The position numbers and the translations under genes are program-made. This document shows, in pieces, positions 8,582-16,435 of a stretch of 64,000 nt of DNA (positions are counted from its first letter, which is position 1; each line of letters opens with the position of its first letter). Origin of the DNA: Novosphingobium kaempferiae (GTDB taxonomy: Bacteria; Pseudomonadota; Alphaproteobacteria; Sphingomonadales; Sphingomonadaceae); the NCBI RefSeq assembly GCF_021227995.1, contig NZ_CP089301.1:2852001-2916000 (forward strand), given 5' to 3'. The notes beneath the pieces were generated by a model. It worked only from the letters and a program-made list of their open reading frames with translations, was not told the origin of the DNA and searched no databases.

Positions 8582-9190
8582 ATGTCCATCAAGGCCATCG
8601 CGCTGAATTGCACTCTCAAGTCCGACGTGAATGAGGAATCCTCCACCGACGCGATGATCGCCGTGCTTGCCGATGCCTTTCGGGAACGTGAAGTCGAGGT
8701 GTCGGAAACGGTGCGGGTCGCCGCGCTCGACATTCTTCCAGGCGTGACCTCGGACGAAGGCGAAGGCGACGACTGGCCGCAATTGCGGGCCAAGATACTG
8801 GCGCACGACATCCTGATCCTTGGCGGACCGATCTGGATGGGACAGATGAGCAGTGTCGCCAAACGCGTACTGGAACGGATGGACGCCTTTCTCTCGGAAA
8901 CGGACGAAAAGGAGCGGATGCCCAGCTACAGCAAGGTGGCTGTGGCTGCGATCGTCGGCAACGAGGATGGTGCCCACTTTTCCTCCGCTCAGATGTTCCA
9001 GGCTCTGAACGATGTCGGCTGGACGGTTCCGGCGGTGGCGGCCTGCTACTGGGTGGGCGAGGCGATGGGATCAGTCGACTTCAAGGATCTCGACGCGGTC
9101 CCGGACAAAGTAACGCGGACAGCCCGCATGGTTGCAGGAAATGCGGCGCATCTGGCACGGCTTTTTCAAGGGCATCCCTATCCCGGCTGA
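8582..9190 (+). CDS. Flavodoxin family protein (NADPH-dependent FMN reductase-like)
   Basis: A 202-residue flavodoxin-fold protein. The FMN phosphate-binding loop is at the N-terminus (ALNCTLKSDVNEESST), and the second FMN contact is ILGGPIWMGQMSSVAKRVLERMD, typical of the NADPH-dependent FMN reductase/flavodoxin_2 group. The ATG at 8582 (MSIKAIALNC) is chosen because the family starts directly with the first strand and CGGAG precedes it; the upstream frame covers the shared promoter element. Likely a quinone or azo-type reductase or electron carrier in stress response. Confidence 0.87.
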   Translation: MSIKAIALNCTLKSDVNEESSTDAMIAVLADAFREREVEVSETVRVAALDILPGVTSDEGEGDDWPQLRAKILAHDILILGGPIWMGQMSSVAKRVLERMDAFLSETDEKERMPSYSKVAVAAIVGNEDGAHFSSAQMFQALNDVGWTVPAVAACYWVGEAMGSVDFKDLDAVPDKVTRTARMVAGNAAHLARLFQGHPYPG

Positions 9191-9347
9191 CCCGCCGGCA
9201 TCCTGAACTGAAGCGTGCAGGTATGAGCCTGGACACGCAAGCCATGCCGCTGCACATGACGCCGTCACCGCTCATACGGACTGACGGATGTTGACCCGCG
9301 TTGAGGAATTGTGCGCGGATCGCGCAGGTCCCAGCAGTAAAGAAGGC

Positions 9348-9611
9348 TCAGGATTTTCGGTTTTCGATCGAGCGGGCGGCTGCTCGCACACCTTCCGCCG
9401 GTTCGCCGCCGGCCTTGGGCGGATCAACCTCTTCCCTGCTCCACCGGTCGCGTTCGCTTGCAGGCTGTCCGGTGACGTTGCGCTGATCGCGAGGTTCGTA
9501 TTCGCCTCTTCCGGCTGCAGGACTTTCTTGATCCCGCCAAGACTTGCCTGGCTTACCTGCGTCACCCGTCACCTTGCGAGAGTCCTTGGGCTCATATTCT
9601 CCGCCGCCGCC
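9348..9611 (-). CDS. Small repeat-containing hydrophilic protein
   Basis: An 87-residue, Gly/Glu/Lys/Arg-rich protein with an internal duplication: GEYEPKDSRKVTG near residues 5-17 and GEYEPRDQRNVTG near residues 37-49. The ATG at 9611 has GGAAGGA at good spacing. There is no hydrophobic segment; it is probably disordered. I do not recognise a named family. Its company suggests a stress role (inference). Confidence 0.6.
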   Translation of the reverse strand, partial: GGGGEYEPKDSRKVTGDAGKPGKSWRDQESPAAGRGEYEPRDQRNVTGQPASERDRWSREEVDPPKAGGEPAEGVRAAARSIENRKS

Positions 9612-9734
9612 CATCGTTGCATCCTTCCTTTTTCCGATTTCCTTTGCTGCAACGAGATAGGACGCCGCCGAGTTGCCGCGTCGGTCCATTCAGCAACATA
9701 AGTGAGAAAAGCGGATGCCGCGGCGGGCATGCGG

Positions 9735-10466
9735 CTAGACGGCAGGTGACTGCAGCGCCGATACCCTGACCCTATCACGTCCGATCTTGACGGCCAGCGC
9801 CGACGGATCATGCAACGTGACACGCCGCTCCTTCCAGTCGAGATCACCCGATCGCCGCATGAGCTGGAGCGTGCGATTTACGTGAACCTGAGTAAGTCCA
9901 AGAGCATCGGCAAGAATCTCCTGCGTCAGCGGAAGTTCGAAGCTTCCGCCATCGGTCAGTCCCGCTAGCTCGAGACGGTCGTGGAGTTCCAGCAAAAGAT
10001 CCGCGAGGCGCTCCTGAGCATTAAGGCGACCCACCCGGCAAATGTGAGCCAGATGATGGGCTTCGTCGAGTGCCTTGGCCATCGCATAAGCTCGCGCAAG
10101 TGAACCGTGCGGTGCCGAGCGAGGCGCCGGGCACACGGAAACGTCGGTCAGACTGGTGAGAGTCGACAGGGCGAGAGGCTCTGGCTGGGGGCACAGACCG
10201 ATTATGTCGCCCGGAAGCAGGAAGCCGAGAATCTGTCGGCGCCCATCTGCAAGTTGCCGCACGCTGGCCACCCACCCGCTCAGCAGGATCTGCATCTGCG
10301 GAACAGGGTCGCCCTCGATGACGAATTCCCGCCGCGCGGTAAGGTGTGTCCATTCGGCCGATGCTCTCGCCAGCATCGAGATTTCGGCATCGCTGAGCGG
10401 TGCCAGCGAAGCTATCCGGCGGATCGCGGGCGGCTTCGATTGCCCTCCGCTGACAACAGGCATCAC
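9735..10466 (-). CDS. Crp/Fnr family transcriptional regulator (1 of 3)
   Basis: A 243-residue regulator. The cyclic-nucleotide-binding-like beta barrel covers about residues 20-130 (REFVIEGDPVPQMQILLSGWVASVRQLADGRRQILGFLLPGDIIG), and the winged helix near residues 180-210 reads PLTQEILADALGLTQVHVNRTLQLMRR. No N-terminal Fe-S cysteine cluster is seen, so it is not a classic oxygen-sensing FNR. The GTG start overlaps the stop of the upstream receiver gene (GTGA), making it the last gene of a kinase-receiver-Crp operon. Two other Crp/Fnr genes with the same VHVNR recognition helix lie nearby. Confidence 0.9.
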   Translation of the reverse strand: MMPVVSGGQSKPPAIRRIASLAPLSDAEISMLARASAEWTHLTARREFVIEGDPVPQMQILLSGWVASVRQLADGRRQILGFLLPGDIIGLCPQPEPLALSTLTSLTDVSVCPAPRSAPHGSLARAYAMAKALDEAHHLAHICRVGRLNAQERLADLLLELHDRLELAGLTDGGSFELPLTQEILADALGLTQVHVNRTLQLMRRSGDLDWKERRVTLHDPSALAVKIGRDRVRVSALQSPAV

Positions 10467-10837
10467 GCGTCCGGGACTCCGACCAAACCGCTCAGGGTTC
10501 CGATCAGGACTGCCATCGAGAAGGGCTTAGCCAGCTGAGGAACGTCGCGAAATGCCTCCGGGAGATACCAGGAATCGTAACCGGTCACGAACAGGAAAGG
10601 GATGGCCCGGCGCCGTAGCTCGATGGCGAGCGGCCATGACAGCTGGTCGTTCAAGTTGATGTCGAGCACTGCTGCATCCGGCTTTTCGCCGGACAGCATC
10701 TCCAGCGCGGTTGCCAGGTCTCCGGTTGGTCCGATGACCGTGACGGCCTGCTCTACCAGCCCGTTGCGCAGGTCCGCAGCAATGAAATATTCATCCTCGA
10801 CGACAAGAATGCGTTTGCCGACGAGTGAGGCAGGCAT
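10463..10837 (-). CDS. Single-domain response regulator
   Basis: A 124-residue receiver protein with VVEDE (12-16), phosphoacceptor Asp59 (AVLDINLN), Thr85 (FVTGYD) and Lys104 (LAKPF). There is no output domain. AAGGAG before its ATG lies in the end of the histidine kinase gene three bases upstream, so it is the direct partner of that HWE kinase. It overlaps the Crp/Fnr gene by 4 bases. It closely resembles the orphan receiver at 7889-8278. Confidence 0.9.
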   Translation of the reverse strand: MPASLVGKRILVVEDEYFIAADLRNGLVEQAVTVIGPTGDLATALEMLSGEKPDAAVLDINLNDQLSWPLAIELRRRAIPFLFVTGYDSWYLPEAFRDVPQLAKPFSMAVLIGTLSGLVGVPDA

Positions 10838-10840
10838 TTT

Positions 10841-12352
10841 TCACAACTCCTTCCATGCGGCCCCCGCGCCCCCCTCGGACTGCGGTGCGGACAGAAGGCA
10901 GAACACGCCGCCGCCACGGAATTCGAGGCTGGTGGTCACCCCCGAACGGTATGGCAGCGCATCCTCGATCAACTCGCAGCCGAACCCTCTGCGGGTGGGC
11001 TGGGAACTGATGACGGGAACCCCCTGTTCGGACCATGTAAGGTCAAGTGAACAGATGCCCTTATCATCTAGGTTAACCTCCCAATGAATTTCGAGTCGCG
11101 CTTCGGGAAACCGTAAAGCGCCGTATTTCAGAGCGTTGGTAGTCAGCTCATGGAAGGCAAGACCCAGCGATTCGGTCAGTTGAGCATTCAGCTCGATACC
11201 AGGACCGCAGATCGTGACGGTCTCTCCATCGCTCACTCCGACGCTCAGCAGTTCATCGCGAATGAGGTTTTCCAGATCGGCATAACCATGCGCGCTCTGG
11301 GTCGCGACCATCTGTGCGCGCGCGAGATTATCCAGTCTTCCCGTGAAGTGATTGGCGATGCTTTGGATGTCTCCGCCAGTTTCGACGGTCCGAGAAAATA
11401 CCGAGCGGATCACAGTCAGAATGTTCCGCACTCGGTGCTGCAATTCGGCAAGGAGCATCTGCAGCCGCCTCTCGCTTTCGCGAAGGGCCTCCTGAGAGCG
11501 CTTGAGCTCGTCCACCTCATGGATCACGATGACGGAGCCTGAAATCGTCCCTCCATCGTCACGGAGCGGCACGGACGACACGGTCGCCCAATGAACGGCA
11601 CCGTCTTCGTCGGTCCGGGTAAACTCCATTCCCGGAACCGTACTGATACCGTTCAACGCCTTGATTGCAGGATAATCGCTCAATGCGACCGGCTCGCCAT
11701 CGTCAGACACCGCTCGCCATCTCGGTCCGAACTCGGGGTCATGCGAGGGTATCCTGCGCGAAGGAAAGAGGCGCTGTGCCTCGGCATTGGCCAGAAGCAT
11801 GTTGCCGTTCCTGTCCGCGAGCGCGATGCCTACCGGTGCTGATTCGAATATGGCAGCCAACCGGTTTTCGCTTTCGACCAAGCGCATTTCCGTCTGTTTG
11901 CGGTCAAGGACGTCGCGGAAAAGCACCGCCACCTGCAGGTCGCCAGGCGCTCCGAAAGGCATCGCATAGACGTCATACCAATGTCCGAGCGCCTCAGCCC
12001 GATCCTCGAACCTCTCGGCGATCCCAGTGCGAGCAATACGCCCGTAAATGTCGAACCAGTGTTGTTCGTGTCCGGGAACCATGTCCCGGACCGTGCGCCC
12101 CATCGCGTCTTTAAGTCCGGTCTGCCGGACGAAGGCCGCATTGGCCTGAAGAAACCGATAGTCGATCGGCTGGCCAGCTTCATCTTCGATCATCTCGATG
12201 ACGCAAAGCCCTTCGTCGATGCCGTCGAACATCGCTCGATAGCGTAGCTCACTTGCTTCCAGGGAAGCTATCTGCGCGTTCGCGCGTTGCAGGTCCGCTT
12301 CCGAGCATGCCAGCAAGGCGCGAAGCCGTGCAATTTCACCGTTTTCGGCCAT
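10841..12352 (-). CDS. PAS-domain HWE-family sensor histidine kinase
   Basis: A 503-residue soluble kinase. A short N-terminal coiled coil (about 5-35) is followed by two PAS domains (about 35-150 and 160-285). The second carries a PAC-like ending before the dimerisation helix with AELQHRVRNILTVI (near residue 300), the HWE/HisKA_2 phosphoacceptor region. The ATPase domain has AFHELTTNALKYGA as N-box and RRGFGCELIE as the late glycine motif, typical of the HWE group. No membrane segment, so it senses a cytoplasmic cue. It heads an operon with a receiver protein and a Crp/Fnr regulator. Confidence 0.9.
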   Translation of the reverse strand: MAENGEIARLRALLACSEADLQRANAQIASLEASELRYRAMFDGIDEGLCVIEMIEDEAGQPIDYRFLQANAAFVRQTGLKDAMGRTVRDMVPGHEQHWFDIYGRIARTGIAERFEDRAEALGHWYDVYAMPFGAPGDLQVAVLFRDVLDRKQTEMRLVESENRLAAIFESAPVGIALADRNGNMLLANAEAQRLFPSRRIPSHDPEFGPRWRAVSDDGEPVALSDYPAIKALNGISTVPGMEFTRTDEDGAVHWATVSSVPLRDDGGTISGSVIVIHEVDELKRSQEALRESERRLQMLLAELQHRVRNILTVIRSVFSRTVETGGDIQSIANHFTGRLDNLARAQMVATQSAHGYADLENLIRDELLSVGVSDGETVTICGPGIELNAQLTESLGLAFHELTTNALKYGALRFPEARLEIHWEVNLDDKGICSLDLTWSEQGVPVISSQPTRRGFGCELIEDALPYRSGVTTSLEFRGGGVFCLLSAPQSEGGAGAAWKEL

Positions 12353-12771
12353 TATCGACCCATCGTGCAGTTGAGACGTGGACGGGTGGCCAATTTCGCA
12401 GGCCGAGACAACAATTTCCGCGTAGAGCCGCCTGATGTGGTCGACGAAGGGCGGGATCGCCTCTTGGAGCCTTCGCCATAGATTTCGACAATTTTCCCGA
12501 TGACCATTGGGGAGCGCCGAGCAGGCGCTCGATTTCGGAGCCTTTCGAAGCCGAAATGACAGCGATCCGGTAGCGTTCCCTTGCCGCCACCAAAGTTAAT
12601 CTCGATCAATGTGACGCGCATTCAAACGTAAGGCCCGCGCGCTCGAGCATGTCGTAGATACCGCTCGCTCCATCGCACGACGCCGCCGAAAACTAACATG
12701 CATCAACATGACACCTGCTTTGAAGGTTTAGATCGATCGTCGGAGGCGGGGCAAATCTGAAAGAGACGCCA
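12353..12771. other. Intergenic region with no recognised gene
   Basis: About 420 bases between the HWE kinase (minus) and a divergent Crp/Fnr gene (plus). Short minus-strand frames exist at about 12336-12621, but their products match nothing I know and they lack good starts. It must hold the promoters for both operons. Confidence 0.5.
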
Positions 12772-13452
12772 ATGGCTGTCGATCATAGTAGCACCCGTGA
12801 ACGTCAATTCCGACGCCATGAACATTTGGCCCGTAAAGACGAGGTCCACGACCACGTTTTCCAGATCGAAGATGGTTGGGCTAGCCGATATTGTATGCTG
12901 GCGGACGGACGGCGACAGATCACCGCGCTATATGCGCCCGGAGATTTCTGCGAATCACAGTGGCTGCTTTCTGGCAGGGCGGATTATCCGATCGTTGCAC
13001 TGACGCCGATCAAGGCCCGCTGCATCCCGCTGGCCGGCATTCATGGCAGACCCGGAAATTATGTAAGGCAGCTGCTTGCGGACATGCTGCGCGGCCATGC
13101 CCGTCAGACATCCTGGATTGTCAGCCTCGGCCGCCAAACCGCGGTGGAAAGGGTCTACGGCCTGATGAGCGAGCTGTACCGGCGCCTCCATGCCCGCGGC
13201 AGGGTGATGAATAACCGATGTGCAGTTCCGCTGACGCAACAGGACATCGCCGATGCGGTGGGCTTGACCTCCGTCCACGTCAATCGCGTGCTGGGCGATT
13301 TGAGAACCCGGGGCCTGCTCGAGCTCTCTGGAAAGCTGCTGCACCTTCCCAACCCCTTGGCTTTCGGGGATGCGGAAATCGCGACGGATTTCCCGCCGAA
13401 CTCCACCTACAATCTGCTTGACTGCAACCAGCCGGAAAACGCGGCAGCCTGA
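12772..13452 (+). CDS. Crp/Fnr family transcriptional regulator (2 of 3)
   Basis: A 226-residue regulator. The sensor barrel (about 10-110) shows VFQIEDGWASRYCMLADGRRQITALYAPGDFCE, and the winged helix near residues 160-195 reads PLTQQDIADAVGLTSVHVNRVLGDLRTRGLLEL. The N-terminus is shorter than in relatives, and no FNR-type cysteine cluster is present. The ribosome site at 12772 is weak (AGAG). It stands alone on the plus strand, divergent from the HWE kinase operon. Confidence 0.88.
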   Translation: MAVDHSSTRERQFRRHEHLARKDEVHDHVFQIEDGWASRYCMLADGRRQITALYAPGDFCESQWLLSGRADYPIVALTPIKARCIPLAGIHGRPGNYVRQLLADMLRGHARQTSWIVSLGRQTAVERVYGLMSELYRRLHARGRVMNNRCAVPLTQQDIADAVGLTSVHVNRVLGDLRTRGLLELSGKLLHLPNPLAFGDAEIATDFPPNSTYNLLDCNQPENAAA

Positions 13453-13693
13453 CATCAGTAATCAGACTAAAGACCTTGCTACATTTTCCGCCGCAAGGGC
13501 GTCCCGTCAGGAATGATCCCAACACCACCGCAAGTTGACCTGAGCCAACGTATCGGGGCCGATCCCAATAGACGGAAACACCTCTGCCCCAAGTCATCGA
13601 AATATGAGCATCATATTACCCGATATACTTAGCTCACTTGCCATAACATATTGAACCATTATTCTTTCAACATAATACATCGGAAAAAATGCG

Positions 13694-13885
13694 ATGGCAA
13701 AATATAATAAAACTACGGATCGTGAACCGTCTACACGAAAAAAAGGCCGCGCTGGCATATTTATCGTGACGATCGTATTCGCTATGGCCTTGCTGATATT
13801 TGTTGGTCGCAATATTTGGCATCTGGAAATGGACAAGCAGGCGCGGGAAAACGCGGCTCATGACACGAGCCGTCAAGATCATTGA
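13694..13885 (+). CDS. Small single-pass membrane protein
   Basis: A 63-residue protein with a basic N-terminus (MAKYNKTTDREPSTRKKGR), one clear transmembrane helix (about residues 21-40, IFIVTIVFAMALLIFVG) and a polar C-terminus. It lies in an AT-rich patch unlike its neighbours, with no close partner gene. Function unknown; possibly a small membrane regulator or acquired DNA. Confidence 0.55.
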   Translation: MAKYNKTTDREPSTRKKGRAGIFIVTIVFAMALLIFVGRNIWHLEMDKQARENAAHDTSRQDH

Positions 13886-14488
13886 AATACCGGACATAGG
13901 CTGAGAAATCTGACGATCGCCCTGTGAACCTGTTGAGGAAGTTTTGGAAACAGGCGGGGGTGGCGGGTAGTACCCGCATCCTTGCAAACATGCGAAGAAT
14001 GACCGTTTTTACCACCCCGCAAAGTTCACCCGGAAACAGCGTTCGCCCTGCCGACGATATTACCCCGGCCTGATGCATTGATAAGCGCAGTGCAGTGCCC
14101 TCGCGAGCGCTCAACATGCCTCTCGAATTGGAGCCATTCGACGCTTCCAGGGAAGTTGAATTGCCCGATCTTCCTGCCATGGACTGACTTGGTCTATTAG
14201 CGTCTTGAAAGCTTTTTGCCGATTTCAGCGCATGGTCGAAAGTGAATGTGTCCGGTAGCACACACCCTGATGATCGAGCAGATCTGCTCTAGCGCTCGGC
14301 GTCCTGCTGGCCAAGCGTGGCTCCGGCACGATGATTCAAGGGCAAAGTGTCATTGCAGGCTTCAATCACCCCGGCCGCTAAAATATCATGCGATGGCAGA
14401 TTTGACGCCCATCGTCGGAGACAACCCTTGTATCCGGCAAAGCATGATACAGTTCGTGCTGCTGACGGCGTATGAGGAGAAAATCGGG
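13886..14488. other. Intergenic region with a small palindrome
   Basis: About 600 bases without a supportable gene. A short inverted repeat GCGGGTA-G-TACCCGC lies at 13963-13977. The frame of the next Crp/Fnr gene is open upstream to 14246, but that part has no family similarity. Confidence 0.4.
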
Positions 14489-15229
14489 ATGGACAATCCT
14501 CTCACCCGCAAACTCTCGAGCTTCACGGATTTTTCGGAAGAAGATACCAGGCGCCTGAACGATCTGTGCAGGAACACCGATAGTTATATCTCCGGATCCG
14601 ATCTTATTATGGAAGGCGATCGACCAGATTCCGTTTTCTTCCTACTGGAAGGCTGGGCGTATCGATACAAATTCCTTCCTGATGGCAACCGCCAAATCGT
14701 AGCCTATTTAATCCCAGGAGACTTGTGCGACATTCATATCTTCATTTTAAAGCAGATGGATCATTCGATCGGACTTCTTAGCGATGCAAAGGTCGCGGCA
14801 ATTCCGAAAGTTGACATGCTGGAGATCCTTGATTCGCACCCTCGAATTGCCCAGGCGTTGCTTTGGGCGACGCTCGTAGATGAGGCAGTGCTGCGCGAAT
14901 GGATCGTGAATATGGGCCAGCGCGATGCATTCTCGAAATTGGCGCATCTGTTTTGTGAGATGTGGTTTCGCATGCGGCAGGTTGGATTGGTGCATGCGAA
15001 TCAATTCGATCTGCCTTTGACGCAGGAGCAACTGGGCGACACTGTCGGTCTGACGAAAGTTCACGTAAACCGGGTTTTGCAAAGGATGCGCCGTGAATCG
15101 CTCATTTCTTTATCAGGTAAAACACTGGTAATTCACGATATAGAGCGCCTTGGGCAAATAGGAGAATTTGATTCGACCTACCTGCATCTTGAACGCAGAC
15201 CTTCGCCCAGCAGTCAGAGTAACTACTGA
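14489..15229 (+). CDS. Crp/Fnr family transcriptional regulator (3 of 3)
   Basis: A 246-residue regulator. The sensor domain has DLIMEGDRPDSVFFLLEGWAYRYKFLPDGNRQIVAYLIPGDLCD (about 35-85), and the winged helix near residues 180-215 reads PLTQEQLGDTVGLTKVHVNRVLQRMRRESLISL. The ATG at 14489 is chosen for its GAGGAG site 8 bases upstream and because the family begins here. Base composition is somewhat lower in GC than neighbours. Its recognition helix shares VHVNR with the two regulators upstream. Confidence 0.9.
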   Translation: MDNPLTRKLSSFTDFSEEDTRRLNDLCRNTDSYISGSDLIMEGDRPDSVFFLLEGWAYRYKFLPDGNRQIVAYLIPGDLCDIHIFILKQMDHSIGLLSDAKVAAIPKVDMLEILDSHPRIAQALLWATLVDEAVLREWIVNMGQRDAFSKLAHLFCEMWFRMRQVGLVHANQFDLPLTQEQLGDTVGLTKVHVNRVLQRMRRESLISLSGKTLVIHDIERLGQIGEFDSTYLHLERRPSPSSQSNY

Positions 15230-15790
15230 CTTTCTAACAACACCCTGCGCAATAACGCTTAACCCTGATTCCAGTGTTTGTGCACCAGAAATACCTTTGG
15301 TAATTCAGCAGGCATGTTGCCTTTTGCCTTTAAGATATACCGACGCAAAACAGGAGAGCCTCGAACCACGAGGTTCGAACTCGGCATAGGCATCGCGTAG
15401 CTTGCGGCGCTGCCCCGATATCCGCTGGGACCAGATGGGAGCAATCGCCAATGATTTTTAGCGAGACGTCACGCAAAAACGCTACCGAGCCAGCATGTCA
15501 GATCGGGCAGCAGTTTGACACTTTAACTCTCTCGCATTGGGACTTTCGCCGAGCTCGAAAACCAAAAGACGTAACACAACGGCTCATTTGACCATCATAT
15601 TGATTCCATTGCATATTTATTTTCGTTGCATAATTACAACAGTACGACGAGAATCGAACCGCGCTGAACGGCCAAAATGATGAAAATGATGGTATAATTG
15701 ATGGATTTCTTTGCCTGAAAAATAGGTAACCATCTGTTTTACCAGTATTTATTTTACGGTTTCGATTCCGGCTCGGGCCTCCATTTTCTT
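15230..15790. other. AT-rich intergenic region
   Basis: About 560 bases between convergent genes. It contains a small hairpin TCGAACC-ACGA-GGTTCGA at 15361-15378 and a long AT-rich part (about 15540-15770) that differs from the GC-rich surroundings. No gene or RNA recognised. The low GC content could mark old acquired DNA. Confidence 0.4.
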
Positions 15791-16435
15791 TCAGATCCGT
15801 GCAGCCTTTTCCACTTCGGCGAGGCGGTCCGACATGCGGACCAGATCGGGCACGGAATCGGCCTCCATCTTGCGCATCACCTGGCTGCGATGCAGCTTGA
15901 CCGTCGCCTCGGTGACGTTGACGCGATCGGCGATCTGCTTGTTGAGCATCCCGGCAGCGACCAGCCCCATCACCTGTCGTTCGCGCTCCGTAAGGGTGGC
16001 ATAGCGCGCACATAGCGCCGCGTTACGGTCCGCCGCGAGGCGTCGGTCTCGATCGCGGTCGAGCGCGCGGTTGACCGCCTCCAGCAAGTCCTGTTCGCGC
16101 ACCGGCTTGGGCAGGACGTCGACCGCGCCGCACTTCATCGCGCGCACCGCCATCTGCACGTCGACATGCGCGCTGATGAGCACCACCGACTGTGCGACCT
16201 CGCTTCGCGACAGCGCTTCCTGGAATTCGAGGCCGCTCTGACCCGGCAGGCGGATGTCGAGGACGATGCACCCAACCCGCCGCAGGCCATCGGCCGCGAG
16301 GAAAGCGTGAACCGAACCGTAGCACTCGGTGCCCAGCCCGACTGACTGGAACAGCCCACCCAGTGCCTCCCGCACGCTTTCATCGTCGTCGATGATGCCG
16401 ACGATCCGGTCCGCCATTGCCTGCCTACCGGTCAT
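15791..16435 (-). CDS. FixJ-type response regulator (receiver + LuxR HTH)
   Basis: A 214-residue regulator. The receiver begins IVGIIDDDESVREAL, with phosphoacceptor Asp60 (CIVLDIRLPG), Ser/Thr in LISAHVD and Lys in VLPKPV. The C-terminal LuxR-type HTH reads TLTERERQVMGLVAAGMLNKQIADRVNVTEATVKLHRSQVMRKM. This is the FixJ/NodW architecture. The ATG at 16435 has GGAG 6 bases upstream and overlaps the end of the kinase gene by 11 bases; a second ATG at 16417 is possible. It pairs with the upstream multi-PAS kinase. Confidence 0.92.
   Translation of the reverse strand: MTGRQAMADRIVGIIDDDESVREALGGLFQSVGLGTECYGSVHAFLAADGLRRVGCIVLDIRLPGQSGLEFQEALSRSEVAQSVVLISAHVDVQMAVRAMKCGAVDVLPKPVREQDLLEAVNRALDRDRDRRLAADRNAALCARYATLTERERQVMGLVAAGMLNKQIADRVNVTEATVKLHRSQVMRKMEADSVPDLVRMSDRLAEVEKAARI

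Noticed and set aside
12336..12621. Two overlapping short minus-strand frames before the HWE kinase
   Set aside because: Their products match no family I recognise and the starts lack good ribosome sites; could be a decayed gene, but this cannot be shown.
13782..14261. 159-codon minus-strand frame in the gap after the small membrane protein
   Set aside because: No ribosome site, no family similarity, and it runs antisense over part of the small membrane protein gene.
15361..15378. Hairpin TCGAACC-ACGA-GGTTCGA resembling a tRNA arm
   Set aside because: No other tRNA parts around it; a 7-bp hairpin alone supports no call beyond a small repeat.
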